This document shows positions 34,242 to 42,660 of a DNA stretch of 64,000 nucleotides, in pieces. The position numbers and the translations under genes were made by a program. Positions within the stretch are counted from its first letter, which is position 1. Every line of letters begins with the position of its first letter. Source of the stretch: Halobacillus_A sp043497005 (GTDB taxonomy: Bacteria; Bacillota; Bacilli; Bacillales; Halobacillaceae); NCBI RefSeq assembly GCF_043497005.1, contig NZ_JBIEKE010000003.1, forward strand, positions 754,767-818,766, in the 5' to 3' direction. The notes beneath the pieces are model-generated. The model was not told the origin of the DNA. It was given only the letters and a program-made list of their open reading frames with translations, and ran no database searches.

Positions 34242-35895
34242 AACCTTTAGAATTCCAACTTCCATTTCTTCTCGGGTCGCTGGCTCCATAGATCTTATTA
34301 TCTTCGTGATCAATTACTAGTCCTTGGATACTTCCAAAATAGGTTGTGCTGTTGGTATAGTTGACATCGATGCCGCGTTCTTCTGGCTCTTCTAAAAAGA
34401 CATAATCGCCTTCAACGTGCAGGGCATTCTCATTAAACTCGAGGAATGACCGTGGCTGTTCGACCGATTCTTGCACGAGTTCATTGAATTTAATCATCTT
34501 TACAAGTTCCTGGGTGACCATTGAGGTGATGCGCCGGCCTCCCGAAGCCCCTATGCCTATTACCGGCTTGTCATTCTCAGCTAGAATCGTCGGTGTTGTA
34601 TAGCTGAACGGTCGTTTTCCGGGTTCAGGACGATTCGGTGAGTTTTCATTGTTACTGAAGTTTTTCAGCTGGTTGTTTAGAAAAAATCCGCCCACATACT
34701 CCCCCGATCCAAAGGAGTTACTTAAAGTGTTCGTCACGGACACCATCATGCCATTTTGATCGACAACTACGAAATGTGTGGTATTCTCATGGTCTTCAAG
34801 GTCGGCATCTGAATCAAGCTCTGATAGGTATTCATCCGACAGCTTCGTACCATCCCCAATGTCAGAAGTGAGATTTTTCAGATGATCCACGGAAAGCATC
34901 TTTCTCACGGGCACCTTATTAAATTCAGGGTCACCTACATTCTCCAAGCGATCCTTATAGCTGGCTCTGTTGACCATCCCCATAAGCATTGCAAAGTCGA
35001 TCGGCTTCTTCTTCGTCTCCTCTACCTTCAGCATTTCAGCCATTTTTAGATTTTGAAGTAGCATGACTCCGCCGGATGGAGGGGGCGGCGCTAAAACATT
35101 ATAGTCACCAAACTTCCCTTCGATCGGCTTTTTGACTTCTACTTCATAAGACTCTAGGTCATTCTTGTCAATTTTTGATTCTTCCTCATTGATTGATTCA
35201 GAAATGTTTCCTGAATAGAACGACCTCGGGCCATCCTGCTGAATCGCTTTTAGCGTTTCTGCCAGCTGCTTCTGTGTTAAAATTTCGCCTGCTTCAATCG
35301 GATCGCCGTCAGGATACATATGGTCCAAATTCGGCATACGGTTTTTTGCTTCCTTTAACTGCTTGTGCAGTGTTTCGGAGACGACAATACCATTTTTAGC
35401 AAAATTAATCGATGGTTCCATAAGCTGGTCCATTTTCATCGTGCCGAAGTCATCATGGACACGATTCATCCCTGCGACAAAGCCGGGTACTCCTGTTCCG
35501 CTTTCAGGAACGCTTTTTGAACTAGGTGCTGTTTCCCTGTAATCGTAAACGACAGGGGAATGATCGCTGCCTTTTTGAGGGTGGATAAGCATCGTCCCTC
35601 CCCCGCCAATTCCTGATCCATACGGCTCTGCAACGCCCAGTGCATAACTTACGGCAACGGCCGCATCAACGGCATTACCGCCCTGTACCAACACCTTCAT
35701 ACCTACTTCCGTTGCAATTTCACTATCCGATGTCACACCATATGGGCCATCTTCTTTCTCCGTTTTTGTATCATTTAATGAAAGGTCTTCTGACTGACGT
35801 TTGTTCATCCCATCACGATTTAAAAACAAGAACAGGAATATGGATAGGACGACAATTAAGCTGCTGATGATAATGATACGGTTTCTTCTTAACAT
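34240..35895 (-). CDS. Gamma-glutamyltransferase, CapD/PgsD-like
   Basis: This 551-residue protein has an N-terminal membrane anchor (IIIISSLIVVLSIFLFLFLN, residues 7-26) and a gamma-glutamyltranspeptidase domain. The autoprocessing/nucleophile Thr lies in ENTTHFVVVDQNG (about residue 377); further motifs are GSGIGGGGTM, APPPPSGGVML and GIGASGGRRI. As last gene after pgsB, pgsC and a small gene it corresponds to CapD, which cleaves poly-gamma-glutamate and in B. anthracis attaches it to peptidoglycan. Whether here it anchors, releases or degrades the polymer cannot be read from sequence. Starts 5 bp after the small gene, with only a weak SD (AGGA). Confidence 0.82.
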   Translation of the reverse strand: MLRRNRIIIISSLIVVLSIFLFLFLNRDGMNKRQSEDLSLNDTKTEKEDGPYGVTSDSEIATEVGMKVLVQGGNAVDAAVAVSYALGVAEPYGSGIGGGGTMLIHPQKGSDHSPVVYDYRETAPSSKSVPESGTGVPGFVAGMNRVHDDFGTMKMDQLMEPSINFAKNGIVVSETLHKQLKEAKNRMPNLDHMYPDGDPIEAGEILTQKQLAETLKAIQQDGPRSFYSGNISESINEEESKIDKNDLESYEVEVKKPIEGKFGDYNVLAPPPPSGGVMLLQNLKMAEMLKVEETKKKPIDFAMLMGMVNRASYKDRLENVGDPEFNKVPVRKMLSVDHLKNLTSDIGDGTKLSDEYLSELDSDADLEDHENTTHFVVVDQNGMMVSVTNTLSNSFGSGEYVGGFFLNNQLKNFSNNENSPNRPEPGKRPFSYTTPTILAENDKPVIGIGASGGRRITSMVTQELVKMIKFNELVQESVEQPRSFLEFNENALHVEGDYVFLEEPEERGIDVNYTNSTTYFGSIQGLVIDHEDNKIYGASDPRRNGSWNSKG

Positions 35896-35899
35896 TTTC

Positions 35900-36073
35900 C
35901 TATACTATACCGATTACAAATAGAAGCACCGTAACTGTAATCCCGATCGTGGCATCTTTCGTTGTCCTTCTTTTATGTATTTTGATCGTTTTGAGCATCC
36001 ATTGGCTGAACGTCAGTTTGTATTCTTTTTTTTCCGCTTTCTTTCTCTTTTTATAATTTAAAGTCGCTTCCAT
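35900..36073 (-). CDS. 57-residue membrane-anchor protein resembling the CapA/PgsA N terminus
   Basis: The ATG at 36073 (GGAGGAGG upstream) encodes a basic N terminus and KLTFSQWMLKTIKIHKRRTT, then one membrane helix (IGITVTVLLFVIGIV) and a stop. The KLTF...LLK...KK...helix pattern resembles the cytoplasmic start and anchor of CapA/PgsA as I remember it. The large extracellular phosphatase-like domain is absent: capD begins 5 bp later. It occupies the exact operon slot of capA. It may be a functional CapE/PgsE-like accessory protein or a stump left by deletion. Confidence 0.55.
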   Translation of the reverse strand: MEATLNYKKRKKAEKKEYKLTFSQWMLKTIKIHKRRTTKDATIGITVTVLLFVIGIV

Positions 36074-36074
36074 T

Positions 36075-36551
36075 TTAAATTCCTCCTCCAATATAGCTTG
36101 ATAGAGTTACTACGCCAAAGGTGACAGCACTTAACAGCATCGTACTAGCCGTCGTTGGCAGCACGCCCTGTTTCTGAATCGTATTGGCGATCAAGCCTGG
36201 GATAATGACACCGATCGCCATCATGCCTTCAACAACTGATGGTGTCGAATACATCGGAATGACCATATCGAAGATGATAGTCAGCGTAATACCGACCGTC
36301 AGCATCGCGGTGAACTTCCTTCTTCCATAAAGAATCGTAAACCTGGCAATCACTTTCATTACAATTAAATAGGTTAAGAAACTGATCATAAACAGTACTG
36401 CAATACTAACCGGAAACGTAAACAGCATGGCAATATACCCAGGCACCACAAGTCCAGCCGGCAGAACACCCGTTTTTTCTGTGTAAAATAAACTAAGAAC
36501 GATTCCAGTTACCAATGCTAAATATACATCTGAAGCCTCAAAGATAATCAT
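36075..36551 (-). CDS. pgsC: Poly-gamma-glutamate synthase subunit PgsC/CapC
   Basis: This 158-residue membrane protein has four to five helices (LVTGIVLSLFYTEKTGVLPA; GLVVPGYIAMLFTFPVSIAV; GVIIPGLIANTIQKQGVLPT) and matches CapC/PgsC in size and sequence character. It forms the membrane part of the PGA synthase with PgsB. Stop and next start nearly overlap (TAAAATG). Confidence 0.88.
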   Translation of the reverse strand: MIIFEASDVYLALVTGIVLSLFYTEKTGVLPAGLVVPGYIAMLFTFPVSIAVLFMISFLTYLIVMKVIARFTILYGRRKFTAMLTVGITLTIIFDMVIPMYSTPSVVEGMMAIGVIIPGLIANTIQKQGVLPTTASTMLLSAVTFGVVTLSSYIGGGI

Positions 36552-36564
36552 CGCGCACTCCTCT

Positions 36565-37758
36565 CTAAGCCGTAACTTTTTCTATTTTCTTCTGCTCAAG
36601 CCGTTTCACTAAATTCTCGGCTCCCCCATGGATATTTCCTATTCCATAGATCGTTTTTCCAGTCCAATAAGGACCTAATACTCGGACAATTTCTTCTGTT
36701 TCATATCCTTCTAAGTCAAGAAGGTTCTTTACAGGCAATGCGCCGTTTTTATAGGCGTCCACAATCGGCGAAGTGGTTTCCCCCATTAAAACCAATGTTT
36801 CTGCAGGAAGATAGGGTAGAACCTGGCTGACAAATTGTTCTGTGCGGTCGACACGGTCGGAACGGCAATTCATGATTACTACCGGATCTTCTGTTGGATA
36901 GCTCAGCTGCTTGACACGGTCCCAAATGTTTAATGTGGATGTCGGATCATTCGCAGAGAATCCGTTGACTAAGAAGCTCGGATTGCTTTCATCCCCAATC
37001 GGGAGAATCTGCATGGCGCCGGGATCAGCCCAGGCTTCCAACATGCCTTGCCGGGCTGTCTCATGATCAATACCAAGGATATCCGCTACAGACAGGGCCA
37101 GTGCCGCGTTCTCCGGAAAGACCATATACTCGAACTTTTTCAAAAATTCTTCGGAAACGAGCGATGTATCGCAAACATGCACTTTTGTGTTTCGCTCAGC
37201 CGCAATCTCTCTAAAGTGAGGAACATAGGGACTTTCATTCACTATTTAATCGCCGTCATACGGGATCGCGTTGCCAAAGGAATCAGCCACTTCTTCAAGG
37301 GTTGGTCCCAAGACGTCCATATGATCTTCCAGGACATTGACAATCAGGCCGATATTCGCTTGAAGCAGTTCCTCCTGAAATATAATCTGATAATCCGGCT
37401 TCACCGCCATACACTCGCTCACTAAAGCATCCGCGTTCAGCTGGCCGGTTTTCTCGATCACTTTCCGCTGTTCCCCAATGTTTGGTCCTTCCAACCTTCG
37501 TTTGATCGGCTCTTCCAGCCCGTCAAACCAGTACAGCATTCTGGCATCGGTTCCTGTCGTTTTCCCTACGGTCTTATAACCTGCTTTCTGTAAAACTCCC
37601 GTGATCAATCGGGTAACTGTCGATTTTCCTCGGATGCCGTTGACGTTAACCCGTACGGGAATACTTTCAACATTCATTTTGTTCCTCACCTTTTCCCTGG
37701 CTCCTAGGAGAAAAGCTGAAAAACCTAGTAGTAATATAAAGGTCAGTACAATTCCCAT
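36565..37758 (-). pseudogene. pgsB: Poly-gamma-glutamate synthase PgsB/CapB with in-frame stop
   Basis: This is a Mur-ligase-like, ATP-dependent PGA synthase. From the ATG at 37758: one membrane helix, then P-loop VNVNGIRGKSTVTRLITGVL, TDARMLYW, NVLEDHMDVLGPT, IPYDGD and a TAA at 37246-37248. The same frame resumes at once with IVNESPYVPHFREIAAERNT and continues collinearly with PgsB (FEYMVFPENAALAL, NGFSANDPTSTLNIW, IMNCRSDRVDRTEQF) to 36565. The combined length is about 397 codons, normal for PgsB. No SD precedes the GTG at 37242. One substitution (TTA to TAA) explains it: nonsense mutation, read-through, a two-piece protein or a sequencing error. Confidence 0.8.
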
Positions 37759-38109
37759 GTTTCCCCTCCCATAAACTTTAGATATTTGTGACCTGTTGAA
37801 GAATATACTAGAATATTGGCGTTTATAGGTTACATAAGTGTTAAAAGTTATATCTATTACGTTAAAATATAAAGCGATACAGATTAGGACTTTAAAACTT
37901 TATTTATCGAAAATTCAGTTAATAAATTCCCTGTAGATGATTTATGTTAGGTACAAAAAATCCTATAATCTGACGACAAACCCGTGATCGAACATCAATA
38001 AGTAATCTAATAGTCTTACCAGTAAATTCTTTTATCTACCATTATTATGTAATACTTCTTTAATATTCTTATACCTGACTTTACAAAATTGATCAATTCT
38101 AAATAAATT
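37759..38109. other. 351-bp intergenic region upstream of pgsB
   Basis: AT-rich. GGGAGGGG lies before the pgsB ATG. No strong -35/-10 pair or known operator was recognised. Confidence 0.4.
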
Positions 38110-38331
38110 ATGGATGGAGCCATAAATGATATTCGATCGGACCCGTACGTTGCTAGCGCACCTAAACAAGGGGATCTTGCTAGTCTTTACAGGTACGACG
38201 TTTATCATCATGGTACGAATTTCGAAATTGCTTATGAGATTGATGTAGACGAAGATGGAAACATCATTCTCATTGTTTTGGCAGGGACTCGGGAAAATTT
38301 TTATAATGAATTAAAGCGATATTGGAAGTAA
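38110..38331 (+). pseudogene. RelE/ParE-family toxin, 5'-truncated
   Basis: The 73-codon frame reads IRSDPYVASAPKQGDLASLY, then RYDVYHHGTNFEIAYEID, then LIVLAGTRENFYNELKRY. This is the C-terminal three quarters of a RelE/ParE-type toxin. The first about 25 residues of the family are missing: an in-frame TAA lies two codons upstream of the ATG and there is no SD. No antitoxin gene is adjacent. Probably a remnant. Confidence 0.55.
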
Positions 38332-38407
38332 TTCCATACATAAACGAGACGCATTCCTGTAGAAAACGTGTTTTGAAGGAAACGAATAGAGAAACATTTA
38401 TAAAAAT

Positions 38408-38665
38408 TCACACAAACGAAAGCAGACATTTGTCTACTTCAATACCACCGCCATGAATGGCGCTCACCAGCCAGCGCTGAACCCCGTCCGTCCTTTTTTC
38501 GATCTCCCAGTCTTCCCCTTTCTCGTACACCTCATTTAACTCCTGAAACGAACAGAACCGGTCGCCTCCACAGTCTTCGGCTTTGCTGACCTTCCCGGTC
38601 CCGACGAAGAAAAGCAACAGAACCGAAGCAAACATGGCAATGGTGCCCCAACTGATTCTTCCCAT
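38408..38665 (-). pseudogene. Poly-gamma-glutamate hydrolase family protein, C-terminally truncated
   Basis: This 85-codon frame has a signal peptide (MGRISWGTIAMFASVLLLFF, cleaved near KVSKA-ED), then FCSFQELNEVYEKGEDWEIE and LVSAIHGGGIEVDK, then stops. EGxDWxIE...AIHGGGIE is the N-terminal part of the PghP/YndL/YmaC gamma-PGA hydrolases, whose HGGGIE region binds zinc. The remaining roughly two thirds of the domain is missing, so it is inactive. No clear SD at the ATG at 38665. It lies between the pgs locus and groEL. Confidence 0.5.
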
Positions 38666-38767
38666 GCTGGTGTAGGAGTTAAGGAAATTCCAGCAACGAT
38701 TAGGTGATGGAGATATAAACAAAACCATGAATATTTACACACATATTACTGAAAACATGGAAGAAAA

Positions 38768-38800
38768 GCCTCCCAAAAGTTCAACGAACTTATGAGAGGC
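38768..38800 (-). terminator. groEL terminator
   Basis: GCCTCCCAAAAGTTC / GAACTTATGAGAGGC with a T-run on the minus strand, about 105 bp after the groEL stop. An ACCCTTGATACCAAGGGT hairpin lies between the two. The same two-hairpin layout occurs in the dispersed repeats. Confidence 0.85.
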
Positions 38801-38904
38801 TCTTTAGAATTATAGTGTTTTTCTCGCCAGGTATGGCCAAAGTATGTCAATCTGGCTTTTAGGGTGAAGCTAAACCCTTGGTATCAAGGGTCGTGGGCGC
38901 ATGA

Positions 38905-40539
38905 TTACATCATGCCGCCCATTCCACCCATACCGCCCATGTCCGGCATTCCGCCGCCAGAACCTTCTTCTTCAGGAAGGTCTGCAACTACCGCTTCAGT
39001 AGTCAGGAACATAGCCGCTACGGACGCTGCGTTTTGCAGTGCGGAACGAGTAACTTTCGTTGGGTCTACGATTCCTTGCTCAACCATGTTGACCCATTCG
39101 CCTGTTGCTGCGTTGAAGCCGATTCCGACTTTTTCGCCTTTAAGGCGTTCAACGATGATGGATCCTTCAAGGCCGGCGTTGTGTACGATTTGACGTACTG
39201 GCTCTTCAAGAGCACGAAGTACGATGCTTGCACCTGTTGCTTCATCATCTGCCAGGCCTAGACCTTCTACAGAATTGATGATGTTCACGAGTGCCGTACC
39301 ACCACCAGCTACGATGCCTTCTTCTACTGCTGCTCGAGTAGAGTTCAGGGCATCTTCAATACGTAGTTTACGCTCTTTAAGCTCTGTTTCAGTTGCGGCA
39401 CCGACTTTGATGACGGCTACGCCGCCTGAAAGCTTCGCCAGGCGCTCTTGTAGTTTTTCTTTGTCGAATTCAGAAGATGTTTCTTCTGCCTGTGCACGGA
39501 TTTGAGAAACGCGGGAAGCGATTTGCTCAGGGTTTCCTGCGCCCTCAACGATAGTTGTGTTTTCTTTTGTAATTACGGCTTTAGAAGCACGGCCCAGCTG
39601 ATCGAGTGTTGTATTCTTCAGATCTAATCCTAGATCTTCTGTAATCACTTGACCGCCTGTAAGGGCAGCGATATCTTCAAGCATCGCTTTACGACGATCG
39701 CCAAAGCCTGGTGCTTTAACGGATACGGCGTTAAACGTTCCGCGAAGTTTGTTGACAACAAGTGTAGCCAATGCTTCGCCTTCTACATCTTCAGAGATTA
39801 GTAGTAGCGGCTTGGACTGTTGTACAACCTGTTCAAGGACAGGAAGAACTTCCTGAATGTTGTTGATTTTCTTATCCGTAATTAAGATGTAAGGATCTTC
39901 AAGAACGGCTTCCATTTTATCCTGGTCAGAAACCATGTATGGAGAAGCGTATCCGCGGTCAAACTGCATCCCTTCAACTACTTCTAGTTCTGTGTTGAAT
40001 CCTTTAGATTCTTCGATTGTGATAACTCCGTCGTTACCTACGCGCTCCATAGCTTCAGCGATAAGCTGTCCTACTTCATCATCAGAAGCTGAGATGGAAG
40101 CTACTTGAGAGATGGACTCTCTGCCTTCGATTGGCTTAGAGATTTTACGCAGTTCTTCTGTAGCAACTGCTGTTGCTTTTTCAATTCCGCGGCGAATACC
40201 TACCGGGTTCGCACCGGATGTTACGTTTTTAAGTCCTTCACGGATCATTGCCTGCGCAAGTACCGTAGCTGTCGTTGTACCGTCACCAGCTACGTCGTTT
40301 GTTTTAGAAGCGACTTCTGAGACAAGCTGTGCACCCATGTTTTCGAAGTTGTCTTCAAGTTCGATTTCTTTCGCGATCGTTACCCCGTCATTTGTAATCA
40401 ATGGAGATCCGAATTTTTTATCTAGAACGACGTTACGTCCTTTTGGTCCTAGTGTTACTTTAACGGCATCTGCCAATGTATCTACACCACGCAGCATGGC
40501 ACGGCGTGCGTCTTCACTAAATTTAAGTTCTTTAGCCAT
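38905..40539 (-). CDS. groEL: Chaperonin GroEL (60 kDa)
   Basis: This 544-residue chaperonin has MAKELKFSEDARRAMLRGVD at the N terminus, ATP-binding GPKGRNVVLDKKFG and GDGTTTATVLAQAM, and the Gly-Met tail (MPDMGGMGGMGGMM). It forms the folding cage with GroES and is HrcA/CIRCE regulated. The last bases (16 bp ending in the stop) are duplicated as the core of repeats at 2.9, 6.4, 10.4 and 23.3 kb, suggesting the 3' end is an integration site. Confidence 0.98.
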   Translation of the reverse strand: MAKELKFSEDARRAMLRGVDTLADAVKVTLGPKGRNVVLDKKFGSPLITNDGVTIAKEIELEDNFENMGAQLVSEVASKTNDVAGDGTTTATVLAQAMIREGLKNVTSGANPVGIRRGIEKATAVATEELRKISKPIEGRESISQVASISASDDEVGQLIAEAMERVGNDGVITIEESKGFNTELEVVEGMQFDRGYASPYMVSDQDKMEAVLEDPYILITDKKINNIQEVLPVLEQVVQQSKPLLLISEDVEGEALATLVVNKLRGTFNAVSVKAPGFGDRRKAMLEDIAALTGGQVITEDLGLDLKNTTLDQLGRASKAVITKENTTIVEGAGNPEQIASRVSQIRAQAEETSSEFDKEKLQERLAKLSGGVAVIKVGAATETELKERKLRIEDALNSTRAAVEEGIVAGGGTALVNIINSVEGLGLADDEATGASIVLRALEEPVRQIVHNAGLEGSIIVERLKGEKVGIGFNAATGEWVNMVEQGIVDPTKVTRSALQNAASVAAMFLTTEAVVADLPEEEGSGGGMPDMGGMGGMGGMM

Positions 40540-40596
40540 AATAAAATGCCCTCCTTATCAAAATTCGTATCGATTAGAATTGGTGACGCTTACTTC

Positions 40597-40881
40597 TTAC
40601 TGGACAACTGCTAAAATATCGCTCTCGCGAATGATTAAGTATTCGTTGCCTTCGTACTTCACTTCAGTGCCTGCAAACTTGGAATAAATGACATGGTCTC
40701 CGGCACTTACTTCAAGTGCGACCTTCTCATTGTTTTCTGTTACACGGCCTGTACCAACCGCAACTACTTTGCCTTCTTGAGGCTTTTCTTTTGCAGAGTC
40801 TGGAAGTACAATTCCGCTTGCAGTAGTTTGTTCTTCCTCTACTAATTCAATAACAATACGATCACCTAATGGCTTTAACAA
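40597..40881 (-). CDS. groES: Co-chaperonin GroES
   Basis: This 94-residue co-chaperonin begins MLKPLGDRIVIELVEEEQTT, has the mobile loop (SGIVLPDSAKEKPQEG) and EYLIIRESDILAVV. It caps the GroEL ring. It starts 49 bp downstream of the CIRCE element and is followed 57 bp later by groEL. Confidence 0.98.
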   Translation of the reverse strand: MLKPLGDRIVIELVEEEQTTASGIVLPDSAKEKPQEGKVVAVGTGRVTENNEKVALEVSAGDHVIYSKFAGTEVKYEGNEYLIIRESDILAVVQ

Positions 40882-40929
40882 TTAGGACACCCTCCTTAGT
40901 CAGGTTCATATTTCGATTCATGTCGTTTA

Positions 40930-40956
40930 TTAGCACTCGATTATGTTGAGTGCTAA
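40930..40956. promoter_or_regulatory. CIRCE operator (HrcA)
   Basis: TTAGCACTC-N9-GAGTGCTAA is a perfect match to the CIRCE consensus, upstream of groES. Confidence 0.97.
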
Positions 40957-41140
40957 CACAATTCCTATAATAAGCAATTCAATTTTGTTTTTCAAGTAGA
41001 AACTATCAATTTTTTATCAACTTTTTTCTACAAAATTCGCAAGGTCATAAGTCCTTATTCTTATTGGATGTTTTTAAATTGTGATAAAATACATAAAGTA
41101 TGGAAAGTCCCTGTTTTTCTTTAAAAAAGGAGTTATGTAT

Positions 41141-41851
41141 ATGCCAAAACGATATTGGTGGATCATTATCACATATGTTATCGCGCAGCTTTCTTCATTT
41201 ATTGGACTGCCGATTTTGTTTCTTCTCGGTTTCGGCCGGTCAGATGCGATTGCTATCTGGTCAATCTTAAGCTTCACCATTGCTACTATTGTCATCTTAC
41301 GTCTATTAAAACCTGATATGACGGAGCCTGAGTTACGAGGCGAGCGTTCAAGCAAAGGGAAGATTGTCCTCTGGTCCATTCTCGGTGTATTTCTCGCGTT
41401 GTTTGCGCAAGGGATTGCCGCCACAATTGAGACGCAGGTTTTCGGCATACCTGCAGGATCTGAGAATACAATGGATCTTATGAACGTTGCGAGAGAATCC
41501 CCGCTGTTCATCTTATTACCCGTTGTGTTTGCACCTATAACAGAAGAGATCATTTTTCGAAAAGTAATTTTCGGTCAAATGTATAAACGCTTTAACTTCT
41601 TACTGGCTGTCTTAGTGTCCTCTCTCGTGTTCGGGGCGTTTCACATGGATTTCAAACATATGCTGGTGTATTTTTCCATGGGTGTTGTCTTCGCTTTCTT
41701 ATATGTAAGAACGAAAAGCATCATTACGCCGATCGTGGCTCATATGGCGATGAACTCGTTCGTCGTTATTTCTCAGCTTTTCTATTCAGAGGAAGATATT
41801 CGCCGCATGCAGGAGCAGCTGCAGACGATTGTCACGGGAGGGTTGTTCTAA
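41141..41851 (+). CDS. ydiL: CPBP-family intramembrane metalloprotease (YdiL-like)
   Basis: This 236-residue membrane protein has the CAAX/CPBP protease motifs EEIIFRKVIFG (about residue 144) and FGAFHMDF, and later HMAMNS. B. subtilis YdiL occupies the same place next to groESL. The ATG at 41141 has AAAGGAG 9 bp upstream. Substrate unknown; the family includes Rce1-like and bacteriocin-immunity proteins. Divergent from groES. Confidence 0.85.
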   Translation: MPKRYWWIIITYVIAQLSSFIGLPILFLLGFGRSDAIAIWSILSFTIATIVILRLLKPDMTEPELRGERSSKGKIVLWSILGVFLALFAQGIAATIETQVFGIPAGSENTMDLMNVARESPLFILLPVVFAPITEEIIFRKVIFGQMYKRFNFLLAVLVSSLVFGAFHMDFKHMLVYFSMGVVFAFLYVRTKSIITPIVAHMAMNSFVVISQLFYSEEDIRRMQEQLQTIVTGGLF

Positions 41852-41852
41852 T

Positions 41853-42065
41853 ATGAGAGCTTCTCCCCTTACGATGGCGGCCATCTACTTTTTCATGGGG
41901 GTCGCCTTTACGTATATCGCAGCCAGCATGGAATCGGAAACGCTTTGGAGCTTTCCAACGCTGCTGCCGATCATTATTGCTACGTTTAATTTCGCGGTAA
42001 CGATCCGTTTAATTAATATTCACCTTAAGATTAAACAATCAAAGAACGATAAAAAGAATAAATAG
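41853..42065 (+). CDS. ydiK: Small membrane protein YdiK-like
   Basis: This 70-residue protein has two membrane helices (LTMAAIYFFMGVAFTYIAAS; FPTLLPIIIATFNFAVTIRL) and a Lys/Asn-rich tail. Position and size match B. subtilis YdiK (DUF4305). The ATG lies 1 bp after the ydiL stop, with GGGAGGG upstream. Function unknown. Confidence 0.8.
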   Translation: MRASPLTMAAIYFFMGVAFTYIAASMESETLWSFPTLLPIIIATFNFAVTIRLINIHLKIKQSKNDKKNK

Positions 42066-42082
42066 TTCTGGAGGTGAGAGCT

Positions 42083-42616
42083 GTGAAAGCCATTCTGCAC
42101 AGTCACCGTGTTCATCTGGGTCCTGTGAGCGATGAGCATCTTGAGCAAATTTCAACGTGGTTTAATCATTCGTTGTTCCTGCGCCGCTTCGATGCTGCAG
42201 CTGCACAGCCGCGTTCGTACGATTCTTTAAAAGAATGGCGCGATGATGCCAATAAGAATGACAGCCATTTTCTATTTTCCATCTGTGATGGAGATACGCT
42301 GATCGGCTACGTAGAGCTTGACGGAATTCTGTGGAACCAGCGTAACGGCTGGATTTCGATTGCGATTGGTGATGCCGATTATCAAGAAAAAGGCTACGGT
42401 ACAGAAGCCATGGAGCTGTTAATCAACTACGCCTTCCAAGAATTAAACCTTCATCGATTGCAGCTTACTGTTTTTGATTACAACGAACCGGCCTTAAGGC
42501 TGTATGAAAAACTTGGTTTTACTTACGAGGGAGCTCAACGAGAATTTATCCTCCGCGACGGTAAAGCTTATGATATGTTGATGTACGGTTTGCTCGCGCG
42601 AGAATGGAACACCTAA
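42083..42616 (+). CDS. RimJ/RimL-type GNAT acetyltransferase
   Basis: This 177-residue protein has AIGDADYQEKGYGTEAMELL (acetyl-CoA loop QEKGYGTEA) and LTVFDYNEPALRLYEKLGFT. GTG start at 42083 with GGAGGTGA 6 bp upstream. It is the last gene of a ydiL-ydiK unit. Substrate unknown. Confidence 0.8.
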   Translation: MKAILHSHRVHLGPVSDEHLEQISTWFNHSLFLRRFDAAAAQPRSYDSLKEWRDDANKNDSHFLFSICDGDTLIGYVELDGILWNQRNGWISIAIGDADYQEKGYGTEAMELLINYAFQELNLHRLQLTVFDYNEPALRLYEKLGFTYEGAQREFILRDGKAYDMLMYGLLAREWNT

Positions 42617-42620
42617 CGAA

Positions 42621-42660
42621 AAAATGTTGAAGAGTCACTATAGCTCTTCAGCATTTTTTT
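42621..42660. terminator. Bidirectional terminator
   Basis: AAAATGTTGAAGAG / CTCTTCAGCATTTTTTT between the convergent GNAT and MFS genes. Confidence 0.85.

Noticed and set aside
40112..40687. 191-codon + strand frame inside groEL/groES
   Set aside because: Antisense shadow of groEL codon bias; no start signal.
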